This document shows positions 22,515 through 34,682 of a stretch of DNA of 64,000 bases, piece after piece. The stretch comes from Echria macrotheca. Lineage: Eukaryota; Ascomycota; Sordariomycetes; Sordariales; Schizotheciaceae. The position numbers and the translations under genes were made by a program. The stretch lies in the NCBI GenBank assembly GCA_030411725.1, contig MU839832.1, positions 1,798,001 through 1,862,000 on the forward strand, read 5' to 3'. Position 1 is the stretch's first letter, and each line of letters starts with the position of its first letter. A model generated the notes under the pieces. The model saw only the letters and a program-made list of their open reading frames with translations. It was not told where the DNA came from and did no database searches.

Positions 22515-23738
22515 ATGCCGCGCAAGAAGGCCCTCATCATCGGCATTAACTACACCGGCTCGGACCACGAGCTCAATGGATGCATCAACGATGCCTTCAA
22601 CGTGCGCGATTTTCTCGTCAACGAGCGCGGCTTCCCGCCCGACGCCGGGGACATGGTCATGCTGACCGATGCGCCCGAGAACGAGGGCACGCCGTACTAC
22701 CCGACGGCCGAGAACATGTTGGCCGCCTTCCGCTGGCTGTCGAGCCGCAATGAGCCGGGGGACATTCTCTGGCTGTCGTACAGCGGGCATGGAGGTACCT
22801 GCTTACCTTGACTCTACCGGGAGAACCTTTGTCTGACAAGGAAGAGGCCAGGTCAGAGACCCTGACGGCGATCGCTCGACCGGGTACGTGTAGCTCGGAG
22901 ACGTGGTGGTCCATCACTAACCAGGTAGTTTCGACGACACCATCTGCCCCGTCGACTTCGAGACCAACGGCCAGATCACCAGTGACACGGTAGGTACGCG
23001 TCGTTTGCGCAGACCTACCGGGGCACTAACAACACCACCTTGTAGCTCCACCGAACCATCGTGTCTCCAATGCACCCAGCCGCGCGTCTGACTATCCTCT
23101 TCGACTGCTGCCACTCCGGCTCAGCCTGCGAACTTCCCTTCATCTTCCGCCCCGACGCCGACGGCAACGTCAACCTGCTCGACACGTTCAAGAAGGGCGT
23201 GGGCCTCGTTCGCGCAGCCGAGGGTTTATTCCAGGGTGGCTTCTCGATGCGCAAGGTCGACGACGCGCGGATGCTGCTCGGTGGCGCGACCGATTTCTTC
23301 CACAGTCTGCGGTACGGGGGCGCGACGTCAGCGGCGGACGACGAGGGGCTCGCGGCCGAGGACTTCGCTGAGGACTGGGAGTCGGAGGGCAAGGACGTAT
23401 GGATGTTTTCGGGTTGTCGCGATGATCAGACTTCGGCCGACACGTCGATCGCGGGCGCGGCCACGGGCGCCATGTCGTGGGCGTTTCTCAGGACGATGCG
23501 TGAGCAGCCGGATCAGAGCTATCGGAATGTAGGTGGACCGGACCCCCGACGCGTCGCGGAGAGAAGAGTGTTGGCTAATAATAACGGCGCAGGTGTTGCA
23601 AAGCACGCGCAGCGAGCTGGTCAATCAGTATGCGCAGGTGCCGCAGCTAAGCTGTGGCGGGCATTACGATCTCGATCAGCCGGTGGCGGTGAGTATCCTT
23701 TGCTTCAGCGATGCATTCTCTGACGCGTACAGCTTTGA
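22515..23738 (+). CDS. metacaspase (type I-like)
   Basis: Six exons fit signals and frame: 22515-22794, 22847-22883, 22929-22989, 23046-23528, 23593-23688, 23733-23738; 320 aa. The protein starts at once with the p20 fold (MPRKKALIIGINY). The catalytic His is in YSGHGG (His92) and the catalytic Cys in DCCHSGS (Cys148). Internal landmarks: DPDGDRSTGFDDTICPVDF over two small exons, MFSGCRDDQTSADT, and GGHYDLDQPVA at the end. Metacaspases are Ca2+-dependent proteases cutting after Arg/Lys, involved in stress, ageing and cell death. The Pro/Gln/Tyr-rich prodomain of most fungal members is absent. The last intron (44 nt) leaves an exon of only Leu-stop; reading through it would give a poor tail, so splicing is preferred. 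Confidence 0.9.
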
Positions 23739-24308
23739 TCGACCGGTTGACGCGAGGGCAATTGAGTTCGGAGGACGGACTTGTTGCGGACGGCCGGTCT
23801 CGGTGCCATGTCTAAGGATAATGCCGCTTATTTTAGCATCGAATAGAGATATTATTGATGGCTCCAAGTGCCCCGTTGTCTTCAATCTTCGCGATCGGAG
23901 CAGCATCGTCGGGTGTCGTAAAAGTTGCAGGCGAAGATGAAGTTTGATCAAGGTTGATTGCCAAGTCCTCTGCTGCAGGCCAAGATTTTGCGGAGCGTGG
24001 ACCCCACCACTCATCACAGTACAGTATGCGCCAAGCCAACACTGTAATCAGCACTGTCCCCGCCATTTCTCAAACGCTCCTTTCAACAACAAACGACTAA
24101 GGAACTACCCATCATCGCTTCCTTCTCCCGCGACAGCTTCAGAAGGAGCGGTACTCGCTCAATTTGGAATGCGGAATGGATAGAGACCAAGCTGCATCCG
24201 AGAACCTTCTCGGTACGTATTCCACCATTTCCATTGCATTCCTCTCTTGTCGCAAACCACATCATCACCATCATCAAAATTCCGACAAGACACTCAAACT
24301 CCAGCGAA
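23739..24308. other. intergenic
   Basis: 570 bp between the metacaspase and Med22 genes; nothing recognised. Confidence 0.5.
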
Positions 24309-24821
24309 ATGGCTGCGCAGTTTGATTATCCAATTCAAAAGGCTACAAATACTCAACACCCTTTAGACCGTGAGAACCAGCTCATCGCAGACATTCTCGA
24401 TGGCTTCCACACCCTCATCCGCCTTGGCACCGAGAAAGTCAGCAATGCCGTCACACCGGGCCAGGCCGCCACCGACACTATGGCTGTCGAGCTCACCACG
24501 CACAGAATGGTATGTCCGTCCCCGTCTCACCCCCATCAATTTGTACTACTAAAAGAACGACAAAAGATCAAATCGGTAGAAGACCTCCTCCAGCTCACCC
24601 GCCAGCTGCGCGAGCTCTGGGTCGTCGGGCCGCTCAGGGGGCCGGGTGAGGGCGACGACGAGGCTCAGAAGGCTATTCAAAAAGACGCGGCTGCGTTCTT
24701 TGGTATGATGAACCGCGCCCGGGCCGAGGATCGGATGCGAAGGGTGCGCGAGAGCGGTGGGTGCATGACGTATCTCGAGGGAAATGTCGAGGGGAATCCT
24801 GGGTCTGGAGGGCCTAAGTAG
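24309..24821 (+). CDS. SRB6: Mediator complex subunit 22
   Basis: Exons 24309-24509 and 24567-24821 (57 nt intron, GTATGT...AAAG); 151 aa. The sequence has the Med22/Srb6 hallmarks: RENQLIADILDGF near residue 22, then after the splice IKSVEDLLQLTRQLRELW and GPLRGPGEG, a pattern conserved in fungal orthologues. Length fits (about 120-150 aa). Med22 is a helical subunit of the Mediator head module, pairing with Med11 and Med17, and supports RNA polymerase II initiation in the nucleus. Assignment rests on remembered family patterns; moderately high confidence. Confidence 0.85.
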   Translation: MAAQFDYPIQKATNTQHPLDRENQLIADILDGFHTLIRLGTEKVSNAVTPGQAATDTMAVELTTHRMVCPSPSHPHQFVLLKERQKIKSVEDLLQLTRQLRELWVVGPLRGPGEGDDEAQKAIQKDAAAFFGMMNRARAEDRMRRVRESGGCMTYLEGNVEGNPGSGGPK

Positions 24822-25999
24822 ACTTTCGGTCCGGACGACTACGGGACGGCCGCGGCAGACTGCGGGCCTGATGGAGATACAGTAATGACGACCGACGGCA
24901 ACTGTCATGGACGACAGATGCTGAGCGAAGAGGGGCATGAGGAAGAGTTGGCAACGGTATGCTCCTCGCCTGCCAGCTCGGCAACGCTATGCTAGCACTT
25001 CGACTGCCAGCTCTAGCCCCTAGGGGGCGCACGGGACCTTTTAGCTGGCGAAAAAATAGGCACACGGTCACATTCCCGTGCTCACATCGCTGATGGACAC
25101 ACAGTTGTGTAGACGAGGCCGATACGGTACCTACTTTCATTTAGAAAATCAAGCCCTTGCGTTCCGCCGGCCATCGCACCAGGGTAACTTCCAAGAGCAG
25201 GGGCATCACTTGATTTCGTTTCTTTCCAGTTTTCTTGTTTTTTATACTCAGCTTCCCAGTGACTGGGACCCAGTTTCCATTCTCTGTTTTAGTATTCTCT
25301 CGTCTCTCCCACTGACATGAAACTTCGAATAACAGGCTTGCCGTTCAGCAGGGTACAACGGTCAGGGCCCATATCCAGTACCGGCAGTCACGTGACGGTA
25401 CCGGTGCCTTGGACCTGGATCGAGTCGATCGGCGCGGCGCACGTAAACTTATGCATCTTTGTCCACATCTGGACGTGCTCCGGGTCCATGACGGGTGATG
25501 GACGAAACTACCGGCCCCGTTCGCATCGGTGTGTCGCGGGTTCAGCATGCTCACCCAGCCCAGGCCACCGGTCGCTAGGGTCTTGGAGCGCCGTCCCAAT
25601 CAAAACACCAGTTGAGGTAGAGTCTCCCCGGCCGGCAAGCTAGCGCGATCTCCGCTTTTTTTGCTTCTCATCACACCGGTTGCCGTGGTCTCGGCCACCT
25701 CGGCGACAGGGGAGCACATCGGAGCCCCTTTCGATCCCCGTCGCCGTGGCATCGACCAGTAGAACACTCGATCGGCAGCCACAGGGCCCTCAGGTTTTCG
25801 GACCGAGACCGAATCAGTTTTCTCCTGCATTCACCGTGAATTTCGACGATCTTCCATCTGCCGCTTCAAACATGTTCAACCACAAGATCTTCCTCTCTTA
25901 GCGTTCCATTGCCCTCTTCTTTCGGCCATCGCATTTGTCGGTCGTCCATGGCATCGCCATCGACGGGACTTGGCGAGGCCGGCACTTGACTGTGTCGCC
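24822..25999. other. intergenic
   Basis: 1,178 bp between Med22 and the SAT4-type gene, rich in pyrimidine runs (such as around 25200-25320). No gene recognised. Confidence 0.5.
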
Positions 26000-27332
26000 A
26001 TGTCCAGCAGCACGACCGCTACCGCGTTCGCTACCGCCAGCGCGACCGCAACCCAGGACCCGCTGTCGCAGTACTTCCCCGGGCTCGTCATTGACCACAG
26101 CCAAGACCAATTGTCATACCAGGCGAGCATCATCGCCTGCAGCGTCGTCACCTGGGCCGTTGCGGCCTTTTTTGTCGCAGCGAGGTTCTACACACGACGT
26201 TTGCTGCTACACGTCTGGTCATGGGAGGACTGGGTTATCGTTGTGTCGCTCGTGCTGTCGAGCATGTGCTCGGCGAGCATTATAATCCGTCAGTTGTCTC
26301 CTCTACTACACCCGGCGATCGCAGGGCTAAACTCTCGCAGAAGCAGTTCTGGGTTTAGGGACGCACATTTGGACGGTTCCGCCTCAGAACGCGAAACCGC
26401 TGGCCATGGTAAGTGGGACAAGCCCTGGGCGTAGACTGGACTTAACGTAACATTGCAACGAAGAAAAAGAGACTGATAACTGCATTCTAGGCAGGATGGT
26501 TCGATCTGCTCCTGTATTTCATGTCGCTTTGGGCAACCAAGATCTCCATCCTGATGCTATACCGCCGCATCCTAACGTATCCGTGGATAAAACTCTCAAC
26601 AACCATTCTACTCACCGTCATTGTCATCTTCGGCGTCTGGACCCTCGCTTCGGTCCTGACAGCGTGTGTCCCCCTCGCCGCGTTCTGGGATAGCAGCATC
26701 CAGGGCGTTTGCCACGACTACCGCTGGTATGCATCGACCTCGGCCATGCACATTTCGACCGACTTCCTCATCTACGTCTTGCCAATGCCTGCTATCAGGA
26801 CACTCCGACTGCGATTCCGTCTGAAAACACTGCTCTACTCTCTCTTCGCTTTTGGATTCCTGTAAGTCTGTCTCCGTTACTCTCCCCTCCTATCTACCCA
26901 CCGACTCGATCCGCCTCGGCCAGCCGGCCGGCCTCACCACCACCACCACCACCCACGGGAGGAGTGCTGACAGATCTGAATAAAAGACTATGTGTGATAT
27001 CAATCCTCCGAATGGTCAACCTAATAGTATACTCCAACGTCGTAGACGTCACCTGGCAATGGACGACCTCGGCATACTGGACGACCGTCGAGATCAATTT
27101 CGCCATCGTCTGTGCTTGTGTGATGACGCTCAAGCCGCTGATCGTCAAGTTCTTCCCCGTCCTCGAGGCAGAAGAGCGGCTGTCGTCTAGCGACAGGGAT
27201 CATCGCAGTTGGGAGTTATCGGCGGATTGGCATAAACCGCCTACGATTGGGTCGAGGTCTACGAGGACGCCTCAGCGCACGCAGGATACTTTGGTAGAGG
27301 AGGAGGAGGGGAGGGAAACCAGAGAGCTTTGA
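26000..27332 (+). CDS. SAT4/rhodopsin-like fungal integral membrane protein
   Basis: Exons 26000-26288, 26341-26408, 26491-26861, 26987-27332; 357 aa, introns 52, 82 and 125 nt all in frame. After a Ser/Thr/Ala N-terminus there are about seven hydrophobic segments, with family landmarks: ARFYTRR then WSWEDWVIV after TM1, ATKISILMLYRRI mid-protein, and ISILRM...DVTWQW near TM6. The tail is polar and Ser/Glu-rich. This is the fungal 7TM family (SAT4/PTH11-related rhodopsin domain). Members are proposed sensors or secondary-metabolism accessories; the ligand is unknown. Intron 3 contains a CAC simple repeat. Start chosen at MSSSTTATAF; an in-frame Met ten codons upstream is less likely. Confidence 0.88.
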
Positions 27333-27847
27333 TGTTGTCGAGCGCCTTTTGAAACACGCTCTGAGGATCGATGACATGGGTCTCCATAGCATATTAAAAT
27401 ACCTAGACTTTCTTTTTGCAGCATATTATCATTCTGTCAACATGTGCTACTCGAACTTCGCGCGGTGAAAATAGCCAGTGTGCAAGTGAAACCTTTGGGG
27501 CATCTTCTGGGCCACTTCAAAGACGTAGGGTTTCTCGATGAGATCCGCGTTCTAGAGAAAATGTTTCTGTATATGCATCGGTGTTTTAGCCTCCGTGCCC
27601 TTAGCGAGCCGGTGCCCGTCCCTAGACTCGGGCATCGACGTTTGTGTCTTAGAGTCTGAAGGGTTGCATTGGCTCGGGGCATTGTTGTCGAAAGCCTTGT
27701 GCGGCAATTCCAGTAAAACCTTACGCTAGCTTCACGCTCGAGAGTTTTGTTACGGAGAGCAAAATAGTCTTCAATTGCTGCTTCGTTTCGGAGAGGCCAT
27801 CCGGATTGGTATTGCGATACTGGCTTTTGACAGTCCAACAGCACACC
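27333..27847. other. intergenic with a coding-like minus-strand stretch
   Basis: The SAT4-type gene and PUS1 converge here. On the minus strand a coding-like two-exon segment lies directly behind the PUS1 stop; it is listed separately. Confidence 0.5.
27447..27847 (-). other. possible exons downstream of PUS1 stop
   Basis: On the minus strand the PUS1 frame stays open after its TGA. It reads a protein-like segment including EDYFALRNKTLEREAS, meets a plausible donor (GTAAGG near 27726), and after an acceptor TTTTCTCTAG near 27553 continues as NADLIEKPYVFEVAQKM to a stop near 27447. The two parts join in phase. No ATG starts it convincingly, and I do not recognise the product. It could be an alternative C-terminus of PUS1, the relic of a small gene, or chance. 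Confidence 0.3.
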
Positions 27848-29798
27848 TCATGTCCCCACCTCCTCCACGCCATCAGCTTCATCCCCGAGCTCGGCCTCCA
27901 AAGCCTTGGGCACCCTGTCCAACGTCCGCTCTGACCGTTCATGAGAAGCCTCAAGACCACCAGCCGTGACCCACAGGAAATAGTCGGTCCGGAAATTGTC
28001 CACCTGGTTGAAGAAGAGGTGGAAGCTGTGTCACGTCTCGTCAGCCCCGCAGCGATTATCAAAATACTGTCGTCACTCACGCGTTCTCCTTTTCCTCCAC
28101 CTCAAACATCCTCTTGTAGATGTGCTCGTCCTTGAACTTCTGGATCTTCTCCTCGTGCTCGGCAAAGTCCACAGGCTCCCGCCCGAGGCTGACCGCCTTC
28201 TTGTTGAACTCGTCGAAAACGGGTCGCTCCAGCATCAGTCCCAATCCGGGCGCCTTTGGTATACTGATCCGACGGGGGCCGTAGCTCTCCGTGATCAGGT
28301 CGAGCGGGGCGCCGCAGCGGATGACCATGACGGCCATGGCGATCATCTTGCGGATCTGGTGCATCATGAAGCTTTGTCCGTGGATCTTGATCGAGAGCCA
28401 CTCTGTATCGCCAATGTGAATCGGTGTTGTCTCGACCTTGAACATCTTGATGTGGCGCTTGGCCGAGGCATCGGAGAAGGATTTGAGGATGGTGTAGTTA
28501 TGGAAGTTGTGAGTGCCCAGATAGAGGTCGAGAGCTTCTTGGAGTTTCGCGAGACGGACAGCCGTGACTCGGTATTGGCGTTTGGCGGCAATGTACGCGG
28601 CCTTGATTTTGCGGACCGCAGCGTCGACAGGACTCAGCTCTTTTTCCACCTTGATCTGAATGGATTCTGACATAGCAGGCTCGGCGTCTTCCATAGCGAC
28701 ATCCTGGGCCTCTGAAGTCTCGATATCCTTCCCCGTGACATCCTTGCCATCCGTCTTAGCACTGGGCGCGTTCTCTATCTCGGCGGCTGGTGCCTCGGGC
28801 GGCGCTTCATCGTCCAAAGCTCTGTCAGCGCTGTCCCGCAATGCTTTCACCACGTCTGCCCTGACGCCAGGTTCCAATGCATCCAATATTGGCTGAATAT
28901 CCCTCTTCTCGACTTCGTCCCAGAAATCCTTTATGTCGTCGATGCGCTCCAAATATTCCTCGTACGTTCCCTTCTCCTTGGCTGAATCGACGATCTTCTT
29001 GCCCAGGAAGCTCTGCGGCTGGGGCGGCAGCAGCGCATAGCTGGGCATCAAATATTCGTACCATCTCGAGTCGCAAGCCTGGTAGGCGCTGAATGAGCCG
29101 GGCGTGCGCTGTATCCCCCATACTCTGATTTGTTCTGGAAGGTGCTTGTTGATCTTCTCGACAATATCCTCGTCCTCGACGATGAGTTTCAGCGAGAGAA
29201 CGTTTCCAGCCGCGTGCACACCCTTGTCTGTTCGTGCGCAGCGGACCAAACTCGACTTCTTGGGGTCGTCGGCGTTGGCCTTGGAGATGGCGCCCGTCGT
29301 GACAAAGGCAGCGAACAGATCGCCCTCGATCGTCTTCTCTTTATGGTTGATCTGGAGTCCGTGATATCCCGTCCCCGCATACCCGACCAGCACGGCGACC
29401 TTGCGTTTCGGACGTCGTTCCTCGGCCGCGATCTCCTCGGCGCTAAATGCGATGCTCATGTAGCTATTCCCATCGGTGCCTTCGTCGATGACGCGCCGGC
29501 GCTTCTCGGCTCGTGCCTCCTGGACCTGGTCGCGCTTCGAGGAAAAGTCTCGCCTGCGATCTGGTCAGTGTCGGCATTGGAATATCGCATGGCGAAAGGG
29601 TGCCAACCTTTTCCCCGAGCCATTGTCATCCCAGGTGCGTCCCCCGCCGCGGCCTCCTCTGCCTCTCCCACGCTTCCCACCTCTTGCCCCGCCTCGGCCG
29701 CTGTTCCGGTCGCCACCCTTCTCGCTTGAATCTGTCCTGGAAGCCGAGGCCTCAGGGGCGCTGGCTGGCGCGGCAGCAGGTGTCTCGTCCGCCGCCAT
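27848..29798 (-). CDS. PUS1: tRNA pseudouridine synthase 1
   Basis: Exons 29798-29608, 29553-28081, 28025-27848; 613 aa. The TruA-type core begins KVAVLVGYAGTGYHG; the catalytic Asp lies in RCARTDKGVHA (Asp173), followed by family motifs GNV, W..., and YTILKSFSDASAKRHIKMF. An acidic insertion (Ala/Glu/Asp-rich, about 310-375) breaks the middle, as in yeast Pus1. The N-terminus is Ala-rich then an RGG/RGR basic stretch, a likely nuclear or RNA-binding signal. The last exon was recovered by splicing at GTGAGT before an apparent stop, giving ENAFHLFFNQVDNF..., which suits Pus1 C-termini. The first intron has a weak GTTGGC donor. The enzyme isomerises U to pseudouridine in tRNAs, U2 snRNA and some mRNAs. 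Confidence 0.92.
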
Positions 29799-30720
29799 TG
29801 TGTGAGTTGACGAATGGGTCGCATTGTTGATGGTGGGGAAGCGTCGCTGCGGTTCTGATTTTTGTTTTCGCGGATCTTATCGGCGTGCATGCGCTATTCC
29901 AATCGCGGTTTAGCGCGGGGTCACCCCTAACCCAACTTGCGACATCTCTGCCCCGCCCAAATTTCAACGACAGGACCCCAGAAACTAGACCTAGGTGTGA
30001 TTCTGTTTGTTATTCATGTCCTTTCCTTTCAACGCATATCCCGAAATATCTGGTCTTTTTGTCTCAAAGCGCCTTGTCATGCGGCCAAGTCCGGCAACAG
30101 AACTGGCTCTCATCGAATCTGACCACCGACTAACGCAGAACCTTAACTTCAGATCTTCGACCTAGAATGCCTGGGGCTACTTTGATCAACCCAGAGCGCA
30201 CTGAGCGGTGCTCACATACGAATTTGGAGCTGGTATATTTCTGTTCTTTTTTTGGAAATGGCAGCCAAGTGCAGAGTAACTGCCGATGCGATGTCCAACC
30301 CATTACAACGCAGTTCCTAGCGGATAGCGTGGTGACCGGACACGCCATGTAGGGCCGTACATTACTGGTCCGTACCTCATGACAGCCGTTTCTAGGCTGC
30401 GGGGTGCAGGCGGGACGGGATGCGGCAGAGTCGTCGTTTGGGAACATTACAACGTCTCCCTCGCCTCGATTGGCTGTGTTTATATTGCCGATGACATTTC
30501 CGTGGCTGTAGTGGTAACGAGCAGGTATACATGTCGATCTGTAACATCGGACTCTCGGATAGCAAACAGGTCGAGAATGCGAACTCTATTTCCGCCTTGG
30601 CAATCTGCGGAGAAGCAAAGCGTAGACCGCTGTACATAAGCATATGTAAGATCCCTTAAAAGAAAAAAAAGTGCAAGTAATCGTTGAGAGTGGTGATTCT
30701 CAGACGACAAGACAAACAAC
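29799..30720. other. intergenic between divergent genes
   Basis: 922 bp between the PUS1 and GMC start codons; no other gene seen. Confidence 0.5.
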
Positions 30721-32863
30721 ATGGAGTCAAGTCTCATTCCAAGAAAAGCCGGCAGGCTAGCTCTAGCCTGGCTGCTAGTACTCTCTCACGTCTCAGCCCT
30801 TGGCATCCATCGAGACTACACCTCCCTGCACTCTTCATACGACTACATCATCGCAGGAGGCGGACTCAGCGGTCTTGTTGTGGCAAATAGGTTGACTGAG
30901 GATCTCAAGGGTATGTCTACGTCCTTTTCCTTTATAAGACAAGTATCACTGGATCTAAGTGGTATAGTTACCGTGCTGGTCGTCGAGTATGGCGACTTCG
31001 ATGACACATGGAATACATCCATGCCGTACTATGGAGGTTTCTTACAGGATCCGAGCCTCATGTTCCAGTTGGTATCGGTGCCGCAACCCGGTCTAAACAA
31101 CCGCACCGACATCCTGCGGCTCGGTGCCACTGTCGGCGGGGGTACGACGGTGAACGGCATGGCTGTGACACGCGGCCAAAAGCAGGACTACGATGCGTGG
31201 GAGAAGCTGGGAAACCGGGGATGGGGGTGGGATGAGGTTTTCAAGTATTTGAAAAAGGTAGGTAGGAATGTCTCTATACTTGATTAGGTAGGAAGGGAAA
31301 CGGCTGACAGATTGATAGGCCACGACCTTGAATGTCCCGAGTGATGAGGAGCAGAAGAAATGGAAATATACGTTCGACAGGACAAGCTACGGCAATGGGC
31401 CGTGGCAAAACACATTCCCGACATGGCAATGGCCGGATATCTGCACGTATGAGGATTACCGTTCGAGAGACTGAGGCTAACTGATAGCAGACCTCGCCCA
31501 CGAAGCATGGCAGAGCCTCGGCTTCCCGCTCCGCGAGGATGGCGGAGCAAACGGGGAAATCGTCGGTGTCGCCTGGCGACCAACCGGCATCGACGCGCGG
31601 AATGTCACCCGGTCTTCAGCCCGCACGGCATACTACAACCCGGTGGCAAATCGGCCAAATTTGGACCTCCTTGTGGGCCACTATGTTGGGAAAGTAAATA
31701 TCAGCGATACCAAAGCAGTGGGTGTGGATATTCTCTCCCGCGTCAGCTCGTCGAGGATATCCGTTGCCGCCAGCAAGGAGGTAATTCTCGCCGCCGGTGC
31801 CGTGCACACACCGCAGATTCTGCAGCTGAGCGGAATCGGGCCAGCGGACCTTCTTAAGAGTCTGAACATCACAGTGGTCAAGGATCTGCCTGGCGTGGGT
31901 GCCAACTTTCAGGACCACCCCACAATTCAGATGAAGTGGCAGTGTAAGTCGTTCCCCGGATATACCCAATAGAACCAAATGGTGAGTCTCAGCCATGATA
32001 CGTGGTCTAACAACACCATGGTAATAGTTACCACTCCCCTTCCCAACGGCCGTGAAATCCTCACCACCAACGCAACCTACTTCAACCAATCCCTAGTGGA
32101 ATACATGACCAACCGCACCGGTCCGCTAACCGTCGTCCACGGCAACACCCGCACCATTCTCTCCGCCCAGAACATAACCTCTCTCGCCTCTTCTTCCTCT
32201 TCCCTCCCATCCCTCCTCTCCACCCTCAACACAACCACCTCCTCCCTCCTCCCCCGCCTCCCAGCAATCTACTCCCGTTCCCCCGCCCTCCAGGCCGGCT
32301 ACCAATCCCAGCTCACCCTCCTCTCCGAAATGGTATCCTCAGGCGCAGGAATAATGGAATACACCTGGTCAGGCACAGGCGTAGGCACCGTCCTCGCCAA
32401 ACCCCTCTCGCGCGGCTCCGTCTCCATAACCAGCACGAACCCCTCGCCCGCCCCCGAGAACATCGCCCTCGACTTCGGCGCGCTGAGCCACCCCTTCGAC
32501 ATAGCAAGCATCATCCACGCCGTCCGGGCCGCGCGGAAGTTCATGGCATCCCCTTCCCTTCAAGTCTTGAGTCCGGTGGAAGTCGCGCCGGGGATCCAGA
32601 TCCAGACGGATGAGGAGATCGAGCGGGCACTCAGGGCGTCGCTGATTCGCCCGACGAATTCGCACCCTGTCGGCACGGCGGCGATGATGGCCCTGGAACA
32701 GGGCGGCGTGGTTGATTCCAAGTTGAGGGTTTATGGGATCGAGGGGTTGAGGGTGGTGGATGCGAGTGTGTTGCCCTTGGTGCCGGTGGCGCATACGCAG
32801 GCTACAATGTATGCTGTTGCCGAGAAGGCGGCGGATTTGATAAAGGAGGATTGGCGGGCTTGA
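30721..32863 (+). CDS. secreted GMC oxidoreductase (aryl-alcohol-oxidase type)
   Basis: Exons 30721-30910, 30968-31257, 31319-31442, 31491-31943, 32028-32863; 630 aa. Signal peptide about 1-28; FAD-binding AGGGLSG at 46-51; ATVGGGTTVNGM; GAVHTPQILQLSGIGP, the second GMC signature; active-site His565 in HPVGTAAM and His608 in AHTQATM. These flavoenzymes oxidise alcohols or sugars and usually make H2O2; several N-glycosylation sites fit secretion. Intron 3 (31443-31490) only keeps frame with a GC donor, T|GCACGT, one base from GTACGT; the canonical GT four bases on shifts the frame. Either a GC-AG intron is used or the gene carries a damaging change. The region at 340-400 is Ser/Thr/Leu-rich and unusual. 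Confidence 0.85.
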
Positions 32864-33192
32864 AGTTTCCATGGTTGGAGCTGAGAGTTGGTGTGAGGCA
32901 GCAAGGACGCCCTTACATTCGAGTTTGCTTTCGAATGGGAGACTCTGCCTAAGTTTTCCAATCGGACGTCGGCATGTCAGGGATTCTGGTCATAAGAATA
33001 TGCGTTTTTGTGTTCCTATGTACGTATGCTGCTATGCTTTCGACTTTGTCTGCTGTGTTTGGTCTTGAATAGGTACCTTGGCTGATGCAACCACCAAAAA
33101 TGTATTTATGAATAAGCATGTTCAACTCCCGCCGTGCTTCGTCGTAAAGAAGGTATACTCTCCGCTCAATGACCGTCGTCCAACGAGGATAA
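32864..33192. other. intergenic between convergent genes
   Basis: 329 bp of 3' flanks of the GMC and methyltransferase genes; nothing else seen. Confidence 0.5.
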
Positions 33193-34682
33193 TTACTCAG
33201 GCTTCTGCGCCCACACAATCTTCTGCAGATAGTACGCATGGATCCGCGGCGACCGGAACTCACGGCGTAGGTTGGCCGCATAGACCTGCACCTCCTCGGG
33301 TGACCAGCCCGTCAGATGGCCGAGATACATCATCGACCCAGCCAGATCGTTCGACGTCGCCAGACGCTGAAAGTTGCCAATCTCCCTAAGCTTGGGATCT
33401 TTCGGCCACGGCCCAAACGGTGACTGTCAATGTCAGCTTCCACCTTTGTCTTCCAAGTCCCAGAAAAGCTCACCTTGATATTCTCCTCTTGCACATTCAC
33501 AAACCCGGCCGCCTCAATCCCCTTGCGCTGCAGGCCATCCTCAACAACCGTCATCGACCGTCCCATCGACTTGCCCCCGTCGATGAAAAACTGGCCAAAC
33601 CGGCCCATGGCAGTCTTGTCCGTGACCGTTCCATCGTCGCTCCGGAACTGCACCGACGCCTCGTGGCTCTCGATCCACCCGCCCGGCTTGAGCGCGCGGT
33701 ACGCCTGCCGGTAGAGCTCGTCCCAGTCCTTGATGCTGCCGAAGAGCCAGCGGATGTGGATAAAGTCGAATGAGTTCTCCGCGAACGTCCACTCCTGTGT
33801 GCAATCGTCGATTTGGCTGGCCACTTGCATTAGCATGCATATCGAAGTAGACGGTGAGGGGAGATGTACAAGTTCACGTTCGGCGGGACCCAGTTCGGCT
33901 GGATCGGCGACAGGTCGGTGCCGATGACCTCGGCGCTCGGGTACTTGTCGCCGAAGTCGCTGCATTTTCTCGTCAGCTTTTGGGGTTTCGATTAATCGCC
34001 TAGGTTCCATACATGGCCCAGAGACCAGTACCTGTGCCAACATCGAGCACCTTCTGCACCTCATCGCTAATCGGGGCCTTGCAGAGCTTGCCGTCGAGCG
34101 TCAGCGTCAGGACGTGGTGGCTGCGAGCGTGTCAGTGTCAGTGGCGGTCTCGGACTTCATCGGCTTCAAGGATGCCCAAGTACCTACATAATGTCAAGCG
34201 CCTCATTCTGCGCATCATCGTTGGCACCCCTTTGCAATTGATCAGCCACATTCTAGGTCAACAGGTGCAATCCAAAGCGCACCAATACTCAGCATCGCCC
34301 TGTGCACTATGATACGTCCTGCCGTGAATTGTGCGATACTCGAGAATCGACGCAGTCAGCGATGCCGTGCTGCTCGCATCGTCATTGTACAGCTCGTCCT
34401 CCTCATTGGCCTGGCTTATCGTCAGCAAGCTGGGGATGATCTGCGCCGCTGTGCCGCACCACACACGTGCGACATCGAAAGACGTACAGGTAGGGCGCCC
34501 ACGTTTTCCGGTTGGTTCCTTATCTCGGGTGGTGCGGTCGTCTCGACCGTTGTTCCCGGCGGCGGGCCAGTCTGACGTGCAGCAGCAGCACTGTTGGAAG
34601 CTCCTGGCGGCTGCTGTGCCACCGTGGCTTGGGGCGTGACTGGCTCGGACGCAGTCTTCTCAGTGGTCTCGGGATCCGCCAT
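33193..34682 (-). CDS. LaeA-like SAM-dependent methyltransferase
   Basis: Seven exons: 34682-34488, 34410-34283, 34229-34188, 34120-34013, 33959-33870, 33816-33474, 33423-33193; six short introns all phase-consistent; 378 aa. The N-terminus (1-65) is Pro/Thr-rich and disordered, then ASSTASLTASILEYR...GRTYH typical of the family, SAM motif I VLDVGTGTG (146-154), acidic ligand in VIGTDLSP, PPNVNFQIDD, RALKPGGWIE, and a C-terminal SMMYLGHLTGWS plus a final Tyr/Gln/Lys segment. LaeA and relatives are seen in regulation of secondary metabolism and development, and some act in velvet complexes; many paralogues have unknown substrates. No biosynthetic cluster lies nearby, so a specific role is not inferred. 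The GTGCGC and GTACAT donors are weak but frame-supported. Confidence 0.92.
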
